The position numbers were made by a program, and so were the translations under genes. From the NCBI GenBank assembly GCA_021817625.1, contig JAKASY010000084.1, positions 1 through 7,392 of the forward strand: a DNA stretch of 7,392 bases, given 5' to 3'. Below are positions 1-6,272 of this stretch, piece by piece. Source of the DNA: Bacillota bacterium (GTDB lineage Bacteria > Bacillota_E > JAJZYS01 > JAILZS01). Below the pieces are notes generated by a model. It was given only the letters and a program-made list of their open reading frames with translations. It made no database searches and had not been told where the DNA came from. The number at the start of each line of letters is the position of its first letter. The first letter of the stretch is position 1.

Positions 1-258
1 GGGAAGAAGTTGGACGCCGGGAGCGTCAAGAGCCTGCCGGACCCAGTCCAGGCAGTCCTTGAAGATGCGGATGCGCCCCTTGCTTTCGAGCATGGCGACT
101 TCCCACACCGAGATGGCGGAGATGTGCATTTCCCCTCCGGACGGCGACTCCTACATGACGGCAATCACGTTGGGGCCCAACTGGCGATTGTCGCCGTTCA
201 TGAGCCAGACCCACACGTGGGTGTCGAGCAGCAACTTGGACCGATCGCTCTCGCTCAC
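1..258 (-). pseudogene. VapC-like PIN-domain toxin, interrupted by an in-frame TAG (partial at window edge)
   Basis: PIN-domain ribonuclease toxin of a type II toxin-antitoxin pair; the family cleaves RNA using a cluster of acidic residues. The GTG start at 258-256 overlaps the antitoxin stop (GTGA), the usual VapBC coupling. The first 35 codons hold the N-terminal motif LLLDTHVWVWL, whose Asp is the first catalytic acid. A TAG at 153-151 then stops translation. In exactly the same frame, codons 37 to 86 read HISAISVWEVAMLESKGRI followed by DWVRQALDAPGVQLLP, the expected second PIN segment with its catalytic Glu in VWE. A single nonsense mutation (or sequencing error) therefore explains the break, and no frameshift is needed. 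The frame is still open at position 1, so the C-terminus lies outside. An ATG at 129-127 with a strong GGAGG-type site ahead of it could restart translation, but that product would lack the first catalytic Asp. The PIN assignment is secure; loss of function is inferred. Confidence 0.85.
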
Positions 259-485
259 GGTCTGTCCGCATCCCACGGTTCGTCGATCGGACGCGTAATG
301 TCGCCCACGACGGTCACAGAGCCTTTTAGGTAGCCGAACAGTCGGACGGGTTTGGAGTCGTCCATAGGTACCAGCCTGGCCGTCGGCTTGCCGCGCTTGG
401 TGATGATGATCTCGGAGCGCTTCTCCTTGACGAGGTCGATCAGTTGAAGGCACTGTGCCTTGAACCTGCCTGCCGGTATGTTCAC
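255..485 (-). CDS. Phd/YefM-type antitoxin of a VapBC-like pair
   Basis: Small antitoxin, 76 residues, expected to bind and neutralise the PIN toxin downstream and to repress its own promoter as a dimer. The N-terminal part (IPAGRFKAQCLQLIDLVKEK, residues 3-22, then SEIIITKRGKPTARLVP) is the classic Phd/YefM DNA-binding fold with its ITKRGKP.A.LVP signature. The C-terminal part, LFGYLKGSVTVVGDITRPID then EPWDA, is the toxin-binding tail typical of Phd antitoxins paired with PIN toxins that begin LLLDTHVWVWL. Translation starts at GTG 485-483, with GGGGG seven bases upstream as a modest ribosome site. The stop overlaps the toxin start by four bases. The gene looks intact although its toxin is broken, as often seen when a toxin is inactivated first. 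Base composition is visibly less GC-rich than the neighbouring metabolic genes, which suggests horizontal arrival. Confidence 0.9.
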   Translation of the reverse strand: MNIPAGRFKAQCLQLIDLVKEKRSEIIITKRGKPTARLVPMDDSKPVRLFGYLKGSVTVVGDITRPIDEPWDADRP

Positions 486-502
486 GCGAACACCCCCACG
501 AC

Positions 503-524
503 ATGGTCATGCACTTGTGACCAT
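503..524. promoter_or_regulatory. Inverted repeat, probable antitoxin operator
   Basis: Perfect 7-bp inverted repeat ATGGTCA-N8-TGACCAT, overlapping the end of the -10 box and the predicted transcription start of the toxin-antitoxin pair. Phd/YefM antitoxins repress their own operons by binding short palindromes at this position, so this is the best operator candidate. Binding is inferred. Confidence 0.55.
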
Positions 525-550
525 TGTAGGTGCCGGCCCCCAAGAGTCAA
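523..550 (-). promoter_or_regulatory. Sigma-70-type promoter of the toxin-antitoxin pair
   Basis: On the minus strand TTGACT (550-545) is followed after 16 bases by TACAAT (528-523). Both hexamers match the consensus at five of six positions. The predicted transcript would start near 516, about 30 bases before the antitoxin GTG at 485. Nothing comparable was found for the divergent cupredoxin gene. Seen in sequence; activity is inferred. Confidence 0.65.
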
Positions 551-583
551 GGACTTGCGCCGACAGCTTACCCGTAGGGGCTA

Positions 584-982
584 GTGGTAGTGGCCAGGCC
601 AATACGCCTCGAGCCAGGTAGGCGCAGCCCCGAGGGCCAGAAGGATCTGACCTACCGGATCGCGGGCCTCGTCAATCCCACCGTCGTCGTGCCGACCGGT
701 GCCACGGTGTACGTCCAGTTCCTGAACGCGGACGACGACATTTACCACAACTGGGTCGTGACGCCAGCCCAGGCGCCGTTTGACTACATGGCGGGTATGG
801 AGGCTCCGATCGCCTTCCCAGGCGGCGCGACGCCCATGCTCGCTCCGGCGACGGCCACGACGGCGCTGGCGGTGGACACGGCGTTTGTCGCCGTAGCGGC
901 GGGACACTACACGTACGTGTGCCTGTTCCAGGGCCACGCGCAGAGCGGCATGTACGGGCAGTTCGTGGTGGGTGCCGCCTGA
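584..982 (+). CDS. Cupredoxin-like (sulfocyanin/plastocyanin-type) copper protein, probably 5'-truncated
   Basis: Up to 132 residues ending in a single cupredoxin domain (about 28-132). It carries a complete type 1 copper set: His55 in DIYHNW, and Cys113-x4-His118-x4-Met123 in YVCLFQGHAQSGMYG. The strand NPTVVVPTGATVYVQFLNAD (31-50) is the usual first half of the fold. Such proteins carry electrons outside the cytoplasmic membrane and normally begin with a Sec signal or lipoprotein peptide. Here the stretch before the domain (residues 1-27, charged, with RPIRLEPGRRSPEG) has no hydrophobic segment, and an in-frame TAG at 575-577 closes the frame upstream. Start is GTG 584 or GTG 590; AGGGG at 576-580 is better spaced for 590. 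The start codons of this gene and the divergent antitoxin are only about 100 bp apart, and no plus-strand promoter is seen. It may be a domain fragment left by a rearrangement. The domain call is firm; expression and export are doubtful. Confidence 0.7.
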   Translation: MVVARPIRLEPGRRSPEGQKDLTYRIAGLVNPTVVVPTGATVYVQFLNADDDIYHNWVVTPAQAPFDYMAGMEAPIAFPGGATPMLAPATATTALAVDTAFVAVAAGHYTYVCLFQGHAQSGMYGQFVVGAA

Positions 983-1383
983 GCCGCCGGCGGTCCGCCA
1001 CCTTCGCGACGAGTTCCCCATAGCTCGCGGCTACCGCGGAGCATGAAGCCTGGCGGTGGCCGCGAAGCGTTGGCTGCGTGCTGTGCGAGGACCGCCCAGC
1101 CTGAGGTCTGGGTGCCGAAAGTGGCGCGGGCGGTAAGACGAGCCGAGCTGGGCTCGGTCGCCCCGTACGGGGGAGGCGACGCGAGCACAGCCATAGCGCC
1201 TCATGACCGCGCCGCGTCCCCGTCGCCGGCCGCCCCCGTTCCGGTGCCCGGACGCCTGTGGCCGGGCGAAGGGGCTTACCCAAGCGGAGCTCCCGTTTGT
1301 CGCGATCGCCTCCGGGCGCCCCAAGAGCGGCCGGCGCGCTCCCCCGCCCATGCGGTACGCTCTCAGCATAGCGGGGTGACGCA
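983..1383. other. Stretch of about 400 bp with no convincing gene
   Basis: Open frames exist on both strands here, but they have low-complexity Pro/Arg/Ala composition and no recognisable domain. No tRNA, IS end or CRISPR repeat is visible. Contents: a 10-bp palindrome CCGCCGGCGG at 984-993 just after the cupredoxin stop, too GC-symmetric and without a T run to be a clear terminator; two abutting hairpins at 1139-1180 (separate entry); and, at the right end, the ribosome site GGGGTGA (1373-1379) of the glycosylase gene. A possible -10 (TACGCT, 1356-1361) lies upstream of that site but has no matching -35. Confidence 0.5.
1139..1180. repeat. Two abutting hairpins in the intergenic stretch
   Basis: CGAGCC (1139-1144) pairs with GGCTCG (1151-1156) around a 6-base loop. 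The next base begins GTCGCC (1157-1162), which pairs with GGCGAC (1175-1180); inside it lies the 8-bp palindrome CCGTACGG (1163-1170). The two stems are directly adjacent and could stack. No T run follows on either strand, so this is not an ordinary terminator. It could be part of a structured RNA, a palindromic intergenic repeat unit, or chance in GC-rich DNA. Confidence 0.4.
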
Positions 1384-2289
1384 ATGCCCGAGCTGCCGGA
1401 CGTGACGGTCTACGTGGAGCGCCTGAACGCCCTCGCCGTCGGGCAGACGCTAGAGCGCCTGCGGCTTGCGGACCCGTTCGTCCTGCGTTCGGTCGAGCCG
1501 CCGCCGCAGGCCTTCGTGGGGCGGTCCGTCAGGCAGGCGAGCCGGACCGGCAAGCGCATCGTGCTTGCCTACGACGGCGACCTGTTCATGGTGTTCCACC
1601 TGATGATCGCCGGCCGCCTGCACTGGCGCCCGCCGGGCGCCGCTCTCGGCGGCCGGAGCTCTCTCGCCGCCCTCGACTTCCCCACAGGCAGCCTGATCCT
1701 GACCGAGGAGGGCTCGAAGCGGCGCGCCTCCCTCCATCTCGTCGCCGGCGACGCTGCCCTGTTGGCGTTCGAGCGCGACGGCCTGGATCTCTTGACGGCG
1801 ACACCCGACGCGCTGGGCCAGGTCCTCAGGCGGCGGAACCGCACGCTCAAGCGCGCCCTCACCGACCCGGACGTGATCGACGGTGTCGGCAACGCCTACT
1901 CGGACGAGATCCTGCACCGCGCGCGCCTGTCGCCGTTCCGCCAGACGGCCGCCATGACCGATGACGAGGTGCAAGCCCTGCTGGAGAGCGCTCGGGCGGT
2001 GCTCGACGAGTGGACCGAGCGCCTGCGCGCCGAGGCCGGACAGGGGTTTCCCGAGAAGGTCACCGCCTTTCGGCCCGAGATGGCCGTTCACGGCAAGTAC
2101 GGCAAGCCGTGTCCCGTCTGCGGTGCGCCGGTGCAGCGCATCCGGTACGCCGACAACGAGGCCAACTACTGCGCCGCCTGCCAGACCGGTGGCCGCCTCC
2201 TCGCGGACCGGGCCCTGTCGCGTCTCCTGCACGAGGACTGGCCGCGCACCCTGGCGGAGCTGGAGGAGAGGCGCAGCCCCCGGCTGTGA
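1384..2289 (+). CDS. Fpg/Nei-family DNA glycosylase / AP lyase
   Basis: Base-excision repair enzyme that removes oxidised bases and cuts the abasic strand; 301 residues, slightly longer than typical Fpg (about 270). The start is fixed by PELPD: Pro2 becomes the N-terminal nucleophile after Met removal, with Glu3 beside it. Other family marks are Lys57 in RTGKRIVL, the HLMIAGRL segment (72-79), the helix-two-turn-helix stretch IDGVGNAYSDEIL (165-177) with its DNA-contacting Asn170, and a C-terminal zinc finger (Cys243, Cys246, Cys263, Cys266). In E. coli Fpg an Arg sits five residues before the third zinc Cys and contacts DNA phosphate; here that position is Asn258 (RYADNEANYC). The tail after the finger, GGRLLADRALSRLL then HEDWPRTLAELEE, is also longer than in MutM. 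This points to a separate subfamily, so substrate range (8-oxoguanine or pyrimidine lesions) should not be assumed. GGGGTGA lies four bases before the ATG. It stands alone, convergent with the operon to its right. Confidence 0.92.
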   Translation: MPELPDVTVYVERLNALAVGQTLERLRLADPFVLRSVEPPPQAFVGRSVRQASRTGKRIVLAYDGDLFMVFHLMIAGRLHWRPPGAALGGRSSLAALDFPTGSLILTEEGSKRRASLHLVAGDAALLAFERDGLDLLTATPDALGQVLRRRNRTLKRALTDPDVIDGVGNAYSDEILHRARLSPFRQTAAMTDDEVQALLESARAVLDEWTERLRAEAGQGFPEKVTAFRPEMAVHGKYGKPCPVCGAPVQRIRYADNEANYCAACQTGGRLLADRALSRLLHEDWPRTLAELEERRSPRL

Positions 2290-2346
2290 CCGCCCAAACG
2301 TCCTGCGGGCGGCGTGCCCCAGTGGCAGCGCCAGGCGCAAGGCGCT
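2290..2346. terminator. Weak paired hairpins between convergent genes
   Basis: The 102-bp gap between the convergent glycosylase and thiamine-diphosphate enzyme genes holds two stems: CCGCCC/GGGCGG (2290-2295 with 2307-2312, 11-base loop) and AGCGCC/GGCGCT (2327-2332 with 2341-2346, 8-base loop). Both are symmetric and could act on either strand. Neither is followed by a T run, so intrinsic termination is only a suggestion from position. Confidence 0.35.
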
Positions 2347-2391
2347 TGAGCCCGTGGTCTGGACCGGCCCGCGCCCTTCGATCCCGTCTCC

Positions 2392-4041
2392 CTAGCGGAG
2401 CGGCGCCGGTTCGTAGCGGGACGTCATCCAAGGCTCGAGGACGGGCCACGGATTGGGCATCGGGCCAACGGGCACCTCGAGCAGGGTCGGGGAGCCGTCG
2501 TCCAGAGCGGCGCGCAGGAGCGCCGCGAGAGCCTCGGGCGAATCGGCCCTCGCGCCGCGCACGCCGAACGCCTCGGCCAGGCGCACGTAGTCGGGGTTGA
2601 CGAGCGCGCTGCCGATGACGCGTCCCTGGAACTGGGCCTCCTGGATGCGCCGGACGTTTCCGAACGCGCCGTCGTTGAACACGACCGTGACGAGCCCTAT
2701 CTCGTGCTGACGTGCCGTGGCGAGCTCCTGCAGGCTCCAGCCGAAGCCCCCGTCGCCCGTTACGGACACCACGGCGCGGCGCGGGTTCGCCACCTTCGCG
2801 CCCAGGGCCGTGGGAAAGCCATAGCCGAGCGTTCCCTGGTAGCCGGGCGTGAGATAGGTGCGCGGGCCGTACACCGGGTAGGCGACGCGTGCCACGTAGC
2901 CGACTTGCGTGAGCTCGTCCACGACGATCGCGTCATCGGGGAGGCCTGCCCTCAGGGCCCGCAGCCAGCCTACCTGGGGCTCGAGGGCCTCCAGGCGCGA
3001 CGCGCACCATGCCCGCACGGCCCCCGCCTCCGAAGTGCGCGAAGGCCGCTCGGGCTGCCCCTCCAGCCGCTGCAGAAGGCCACGCAGCGCCAGGAGCGCG
3101 TCGCCGTGCACGGCCACGTCCGGGCGGCGCACGCCTCCCAGGTCGCTCGCGTCGGCGTTCACCAGGATGAGCGAGCCGCGCGTCTCCACGGCCGCGCCAC
3201 GGCCGCTGACGAAGCGGCTTCCGACGGCGAGGACGACGTCGGCCTCCGGCAGCACGCGCTGGCCGCCCAGCGCCGTGAGCGCGAGCGGGTGGCGGTCGGA
3301 CAGCGCGCCGCGCCCGAACGTGCTCACCACGACCGGTGACTGCAGGCGGTCCGCGAGCGCGCCCAGCGCCTCGCTCGCGCCGGCCGTCACCACGCCGCCG
3401 CCGGCGTACACGACCGGGCGCTCGGCCTTGCGCAGCAGGGCCGCCGCCCGGTCGAGCGCGCCCGGGTCGGGCTCGAGGCGTCCCGAGCCGGGGTCGGGGT
3501 CCGGCTGCGGAAGCTCGACGTCGGCGCGCGCCCGCAGCACGTCGGGCGGCACCTCGAGCGCGGCGGGTCGGGGTCGGCCCGAGTGCATCTGGCGAAAGGC
3601 CTCATGCACCAGCGCTGGGATCTCGGCCGCGCCGCGTGCGCGCGCGTGCCACTTCGTGAGGGATTTTAGGAGCCCCGACTGGTCGGGGATCTCGTGCAGG
3701 AGGCCGAGGCCTTCGCCCAGGTGGGCGGATGGGATCTGGCCCGCGATGAGGAGCACCTGGGACGAGCAGCTGTAGGCCGTCGCAAGACCCGCGGCGGCGT
3801 TGAGCACGCCGGGGCCGGGCACCACCATGCAGACCCCCACGCGGCCGCTCGAGCGCGCGTAGCCGTCCGCCATGTAGGCGGCGGCCTGCTCGTGGCGGGT
3901 GACGATGTAGCGGATGCGGTCGCCCTGCTTGGCGAGGCCGTCCATGGCGTAGTCGAGCTGGACGCCCGGGATGCCGAACACGTGCTCCACGCCTTCACGC
4001 GCGAGCTGGGCGGCAAGCGCCTCTCCCCCCGTCATCTCCAT
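2392..4041 (-). CDS. Thiamine-diphosphate-dependent enzyme, acetolactate-synthase-like, substrate unknown
   Basis: 549 residues, the usual length and three-domain layout of the acetolactate synthase/pyruvate oxidase group. The N-terminal pyrimidine-binding domain has the catalytic Glu51 in RHEQAAAYMADGYAR, then PGPGVLNAAAGLATAY. A central Rossmann-like domain runs from about 195 to 330 (VVYAGGGVV; VVLAVGSRF). The C-terminal cofactor domain carries GDG at 429-431 and Asn456-Asp457 in FNDGAFGN, the GDG-x(24-26)-N diphosphate/Mg motif. The HEQ motif places it with acetolactate-synthase-like enzymes, not pyruvate/indolepyruvate decarboxylases. The segment LGLLHEIPDQSGLLKSLTKW (112-131) resembles poorly characterised 'carboligase or decarboxylase' proteins more than true acetohydroxyacid synthase, and no small regulatory subunit gene is present. 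The ATG at 4041 is chosen because GGGAGG lies eight bases ahead; the longer in-frame start at 4110 would overlap paaZ and adds a non-homologous leader. It lies 46 bp after paaZ, so it is probably co-transcribed. Confidence 0.88.
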   Translation of the reverse strand: MEMTGGEALAAQLAREGVEHVFGIPGVQLDYAMDGLAKQGDRIRYIVTRHEQAAAYMADGYARSSGRVGVCMVVPGPGVLNAAAGLATAYSCSSQVLLIAGQIPSAHLGEGLGLLHEIPDQSGLLKSLTKWHARARGAAEIPALVHEAFRQMHSGRPRPAALEVPPDVLRARADVELPQPDPDPGSGRLEPDPGALDRAAALLRKAERPVVYAGGGVVTAGASEALGALADRLQSPVVVSTFGRGALSDRHPLALTALGGQRVLPEADVVLAVGSRFVSGRGAAVETRGSLILVNADASDLGGVRRPDVAVHGDALLALRGLLQRLEGQPERPSRTSEAGAVRAWCASRLEALEPQVGWLRALRAGLPDDAIVVDELTQVGYVARVAYPVYGPRTYLTPGYQGTLGYGFPTALGAKVANPRRAVVSVTGDGGFGWSLQELATARQHEIGLVTVVFNDGAFGNVRRIQEAQFQGRVIGSALVNPDYVRLAEAFGVRGARADSPEALAALLRAALDDGSPTLLEVPVGPMPNPWPVLEPWMTSRYEPAPLR

Positions 4042-4087
4042 GCCGTGGGCCTCCCTTCCGGCTTGTCGCGGCCAGGCACCGGCGGCT

Positions 4088-6121
4088 TCACGCCCGGGGC
4101 TCCTTGGCAACCAGCGTCAGCACGTCGTAGCGCAGGACGGGCTCGCCGCGCTGGTTGGTCACCTCCGCGTCCCAGCGCACCTCCCCGTAGTCGGCGTCGA
4201 CCCTGGGCGTGATCTGCTTCGCCGTGAGCACCACCGATAGGGCATCCCCGGCGCGCACGGGCGAGAGGAAGCGCAGGCGCTCGACACCGTAGTTGGCGAG
4301 CACGGGACCCGGCTCGGGCGCTACGAACAGGCCGGCGGCAAACGACAGCACGAGGTAGCCGTGGGCGACGATGCCGCCGAACAGCGGGTTTCGCTTCGCC
4401 GCCTCCTGGTCCGTGTGGGCGTAGAACGTGTCGCCCGTGAACGCGGCGAAGTGCGCGATGTCCTCCTCCGTTACCACGCGCGGGCCGGCGCTCACGCTGT
4501 CGCCGACCCGCAGGTCCCGGAGCGACTTGCGAAACGGGTGCACGCCGCCGTCGCGCGGGGCCCCGGGCACCCAGCGGCCGGTGACCGCTGCAAGGAGGCG
4601 GGGACTCGACTGCACCGCGGTGCGCTGCATGTAGTGCAGCACGCCGCGAATGCCCCCCATCTCCTCCCCGCCGCCGGCGCGCCCTGGCCCGCCGTGCACG
4701 AGCACCGGAAGCGGGGAGCCATGGCCGGTGGACTCGCGCGCGTCCTCGCGGTCGAGCACGAGCAGCCGCCCGTGCCAGGGGGCAAGGCCGAGGGCCACGT
4801 CCCGGGCGAACGCCGCGTCCGCCGTGGCGATGGAGCCCGCCAGGCTGCCGCGCCCGCGCGCGGCAAGCTCGATCGCCTGGTCGACGGAGCCGTAGGGGAT
4901 CAGCGTGCTCACCGGCCCGAACGCCTCGACCTCGTGCGGCTCGGGCCGGGAGACGTCCTCCACCTCGATGAGCAGGGGGGAGAGGAACGCGCCGCGGACG
5001 GGGTCCGCGTCGACGACCTGGGTGCGCTCGGGGTCGCCGAACACCAGCCGCCCGCCCTCGAGCAGGCGGCGCACGGCGTGGCGCACCTCCTCGCGCTGAT
5101 CGAGACTGGCCAGCGCGCCCATGCGCACGCCATCGCTCGCGGGGTTGCCCACCGTCACACGTGACAGGCGCCCTGCCACGGCTTCGGCGGCGGCGCTCAG
5201 CAGCGCGGCGGGCACGAGGCCACGGCGGATGGCGGTGCACTTCTGCCCCGCCTTCACGGTCATCTCCGTCACGAGCTGGTCCACGTACAGGTCGAACTCG
5301 GGCGTGCCCGGGGTCGCGTCCGGGCCCAGGATGGACACGTTCAGGGAGTCGGCCTCGACGTTCAGGCGCACGGCGCCCTCCACGATCGCCGGGTGGACGC
5401 GCAGACGGCGTGCCGTGGCCGCCGAGCCCGTGAAGGCGACGACGTCCTGGGGCGTGAGATGGTCGAGGAGGTCCCCCGCGCTGCCGCACACGAGCTGAAC
5501 CGAGCCCTCGGGTAGGATGCCGGACTCGACGATCATCGCCACCAGGCGGTGGGTCAGGTAGGCGGTCTGGCTCGCCGGCTTGATCAGGGTGGGCATGCCG
5601 GCGACGAACGCCGGTGCCAGCTTCTCGAGCGGCCCCCAGGCCGGGAAGTTGAAGGCGTTGATCTGGACGGCCACGCCGTGCAGGGGCGTGCACAGGTGCT
5701 GGCCCACGAACGTGCCGCCCTTGCTGAGGGGCTCGGGCTCGCCCTCCACGTACACGCGGTCGTTCGGCAGCTCACGCCGCGCCCGGCTCGAGTAGCTGAA
5801 GAGAACGCCGATGCCGCCGTCCACGTCGAACCTGGCGTCGGACAGCGTGGCACCGGTGCGTGCCGAGAGGGCGTAGAGCTCCTCGCGCCGCTCGAGCAGG
5901 TAGGCGGCCAGTGCCTTGAGCATCGCCGCCCGCTCGTGAAAGGTGAGGGCGCGCAGGGCCGGGCCCGCCACCTCGCGTCCGTAGGCCAGCGCCCCGGCCA
6001 TGTCGATGCCGGCCGACGAGACGCGGGCCACCTCCTCGCCCGTGACCGCGTCACGCACGACCGCTCCCTCGTCCGCCGGCGTCACCCAGCGACCGCCCAC
6101 GTAGCTCTGCAAAGCCGCCAC
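4088..6121 (-). CDS. paaZ: PaaZ: bifunctional oxepin-CoA hydrolase / 3-oxo-5,6-dehydrosuberyl-CoA semialdehyde dehydrogenase
   Basis: Central enzyme of aerobic phenylacetate degradation: the C-terminal hydratase opens the oxepin-CoA ring and the N-terminal aldehyde dehydrogenase oxidises the reactive semialdehyde with NADP+. The 677 residues match E. coli PaaZ (681). The dehydrogenase domain (1 to about 520) shows Asn158 in NAFNFPAW, Lys181 in LIKPAS, the cofactor loop FTGSAATARR (230-239), Glu256 in NVEADSLN and nucleophile Cys295 in GQKCTAIRR; the last two carry the same numbers as in E. coli. The MaoC-like hot-dog domain (about 530-677) has FTGDTFYAH, with Asp564 and His569 as the expected catalytic pair. 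Start is GTG 6121, with GGGAGGG seven bases upstream. It is the first gene of a minus-strand pair with the thiamine-diphosphate enzyme and divergent from the small ArsR operon 145 bp away. No clear minus-strand promoter was identified (TACCAT near 6180 lacks a -35). The rest of the paa pathway is not in the window. Confidence 0.96.
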   Translation of the reverse strand: MAALQSYVGGRWVTPADEGAVVRDAVTGEEVARVSSAGIDMAGALAYGREVAGPALRALTFHERAAMLKALAAYLLERREELYALSARTGATLSDARFDVDGGIGVLFSYSSRARRELPNDRVYVEGEPEPLSKGGTFVGQHLCTPLHGVAVQINAFNFPAWGPLEKLAPAFVAGMPTLIKPASQTAYLTHRLVAMIVESGILPEGSVQLVCGSAGDLLDHLTPQDVVAFTGSAATARRLRVHPAIVEGAVRLNVEADSLNVSILGPDATPGTPEFDLYVDQLVTEMTVKAGQKCTAIRRGLVPAALLSAAAEAVAGRLSRVTVGNPASDGVRMGALASLDQREEVRHAVRRLLEGGRLVFGDPERTQVVDADPVRGAFLSPLLIEVEDVSRPEPHEVEAFGPVSTLIPYGSVDQAIELAARGRGSLAGSIATADAAFARDVALGLAPWHGRLLVLDREDARESTGHGSPLPVLVHGGPGRAGGGEEMGGIRGVLHYMQRTAVQSSPRLLAAVTGRWVPGAPRDGGVHPFRKSLRDLRVGDSVSAGPRVVTEEDIAHFAAFTGDTFYAHTDQEAAKRNPLFGGIVAHGYLVLSFAAGLFVAPEPGPVLANYGVERLRFLSPVRAGDALSVVLTAKQITPRVDADYGEVRWDAEVTNQRGEPVLRYDVLTLVAKEPRA

Positions 6122-6230
6122 CGCATCGCCCTCCCCGCACGCCGCCTGCGCCCCTCCGGGACGCCGCTGCTCGGCCGTTATGGTACCGCACGCGGACCGC
6201 CGCCGCCCCTGGCTGACCGGGGGGCGCCCG

Positions 6231-6259
6231 TTGACACGCTGAGCTGGTCGGCTAATAGT
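6231..6259 (+). promoter_or_regulatory. Promoter of the small-protein/arsR operon, probably leaderless
   Basis: A perfect -35 TTGACA (6231-6236) is followed after 17 bases by AATAGT (6254-6259), or after 16 bases by TAATAG. Either places the transcription start at or within a few bases of the ATG at 6267, so the mRNA would have no 5' leader. No Shine-Dalgarno sequence precedes that ATG, which agrees. A GGGCGCCC palindrome (6222-6229) sits directly before the -35. Seen in sequence; the start site is inferred. Confidence 0.6.
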
Positions 6260-6260
6260 G

Positions 6261-6272
6261 AGCCATATGGCT
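6261..6272. promoter_or_regulatory. 12-bp palindrome over the start codon, candidate ArsR operator
   Basis: AGCCATATGGCT is a perfect palindrome centred on the first ATG, just downstream of the -10. In addition GGCTAAT occurs as a direct repeat at 6250-6256 (entering the -10) and 6269-6275. A dimeric ArsR repressor binding here would block transcription start. That the regulator encoded second in this operon binds it is inference. Confidence 0.4.

Noticed and set aside
26..333. Other open frames over the toxin region on both strands
   Set aside because: Only the frame continuing through the TAG at 151-153 gives PIN-domain sequence on both sides; the others have no family resemblance.
984..1002. 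GC palindrome after the cupredoxin stop as a terminator
   Set aside because: The stem has almost no loop and no T run follows; in DNA this GC-rich such palindromes are frequent.
1031..1405. Open frames on both strands (117-120 codons) in the intergenic stretch
   Set aside because: Biased composition, no homology recognised, no ribosome site, and one runs into the glycosylase start. Not supported as genes.
1450..2340. A 296-codon open frame antisense to the glycosylase
   Set aside because: No recognisable domain, and the plus-strand frame is an unambiguous Fpg/Nei protein.
4042..4110. A 23-residue N-terminal extension of the thiamine-diphosphate enzyme
   Set aside because: It would overlap the end of paaZ and adds sequence unlike the family; the ATG at 4041 has a strong GGGAGG site eight bases ahead.
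4032..5693. A 553-codon open frame on the minus strand overlapping paaZ in another frame
   Set aside because: Extremely Arg/Gly/Pro/Ala-rich with no domain; it is a by-product of high GC inside paaZ, whose own frame has every expected motif.
6160..6200. Minus-strand promoter for paaZ (TACCAT near 6180)
   Set aside because: No acceptable -35 at 16-18 bases; too weak to annotate.
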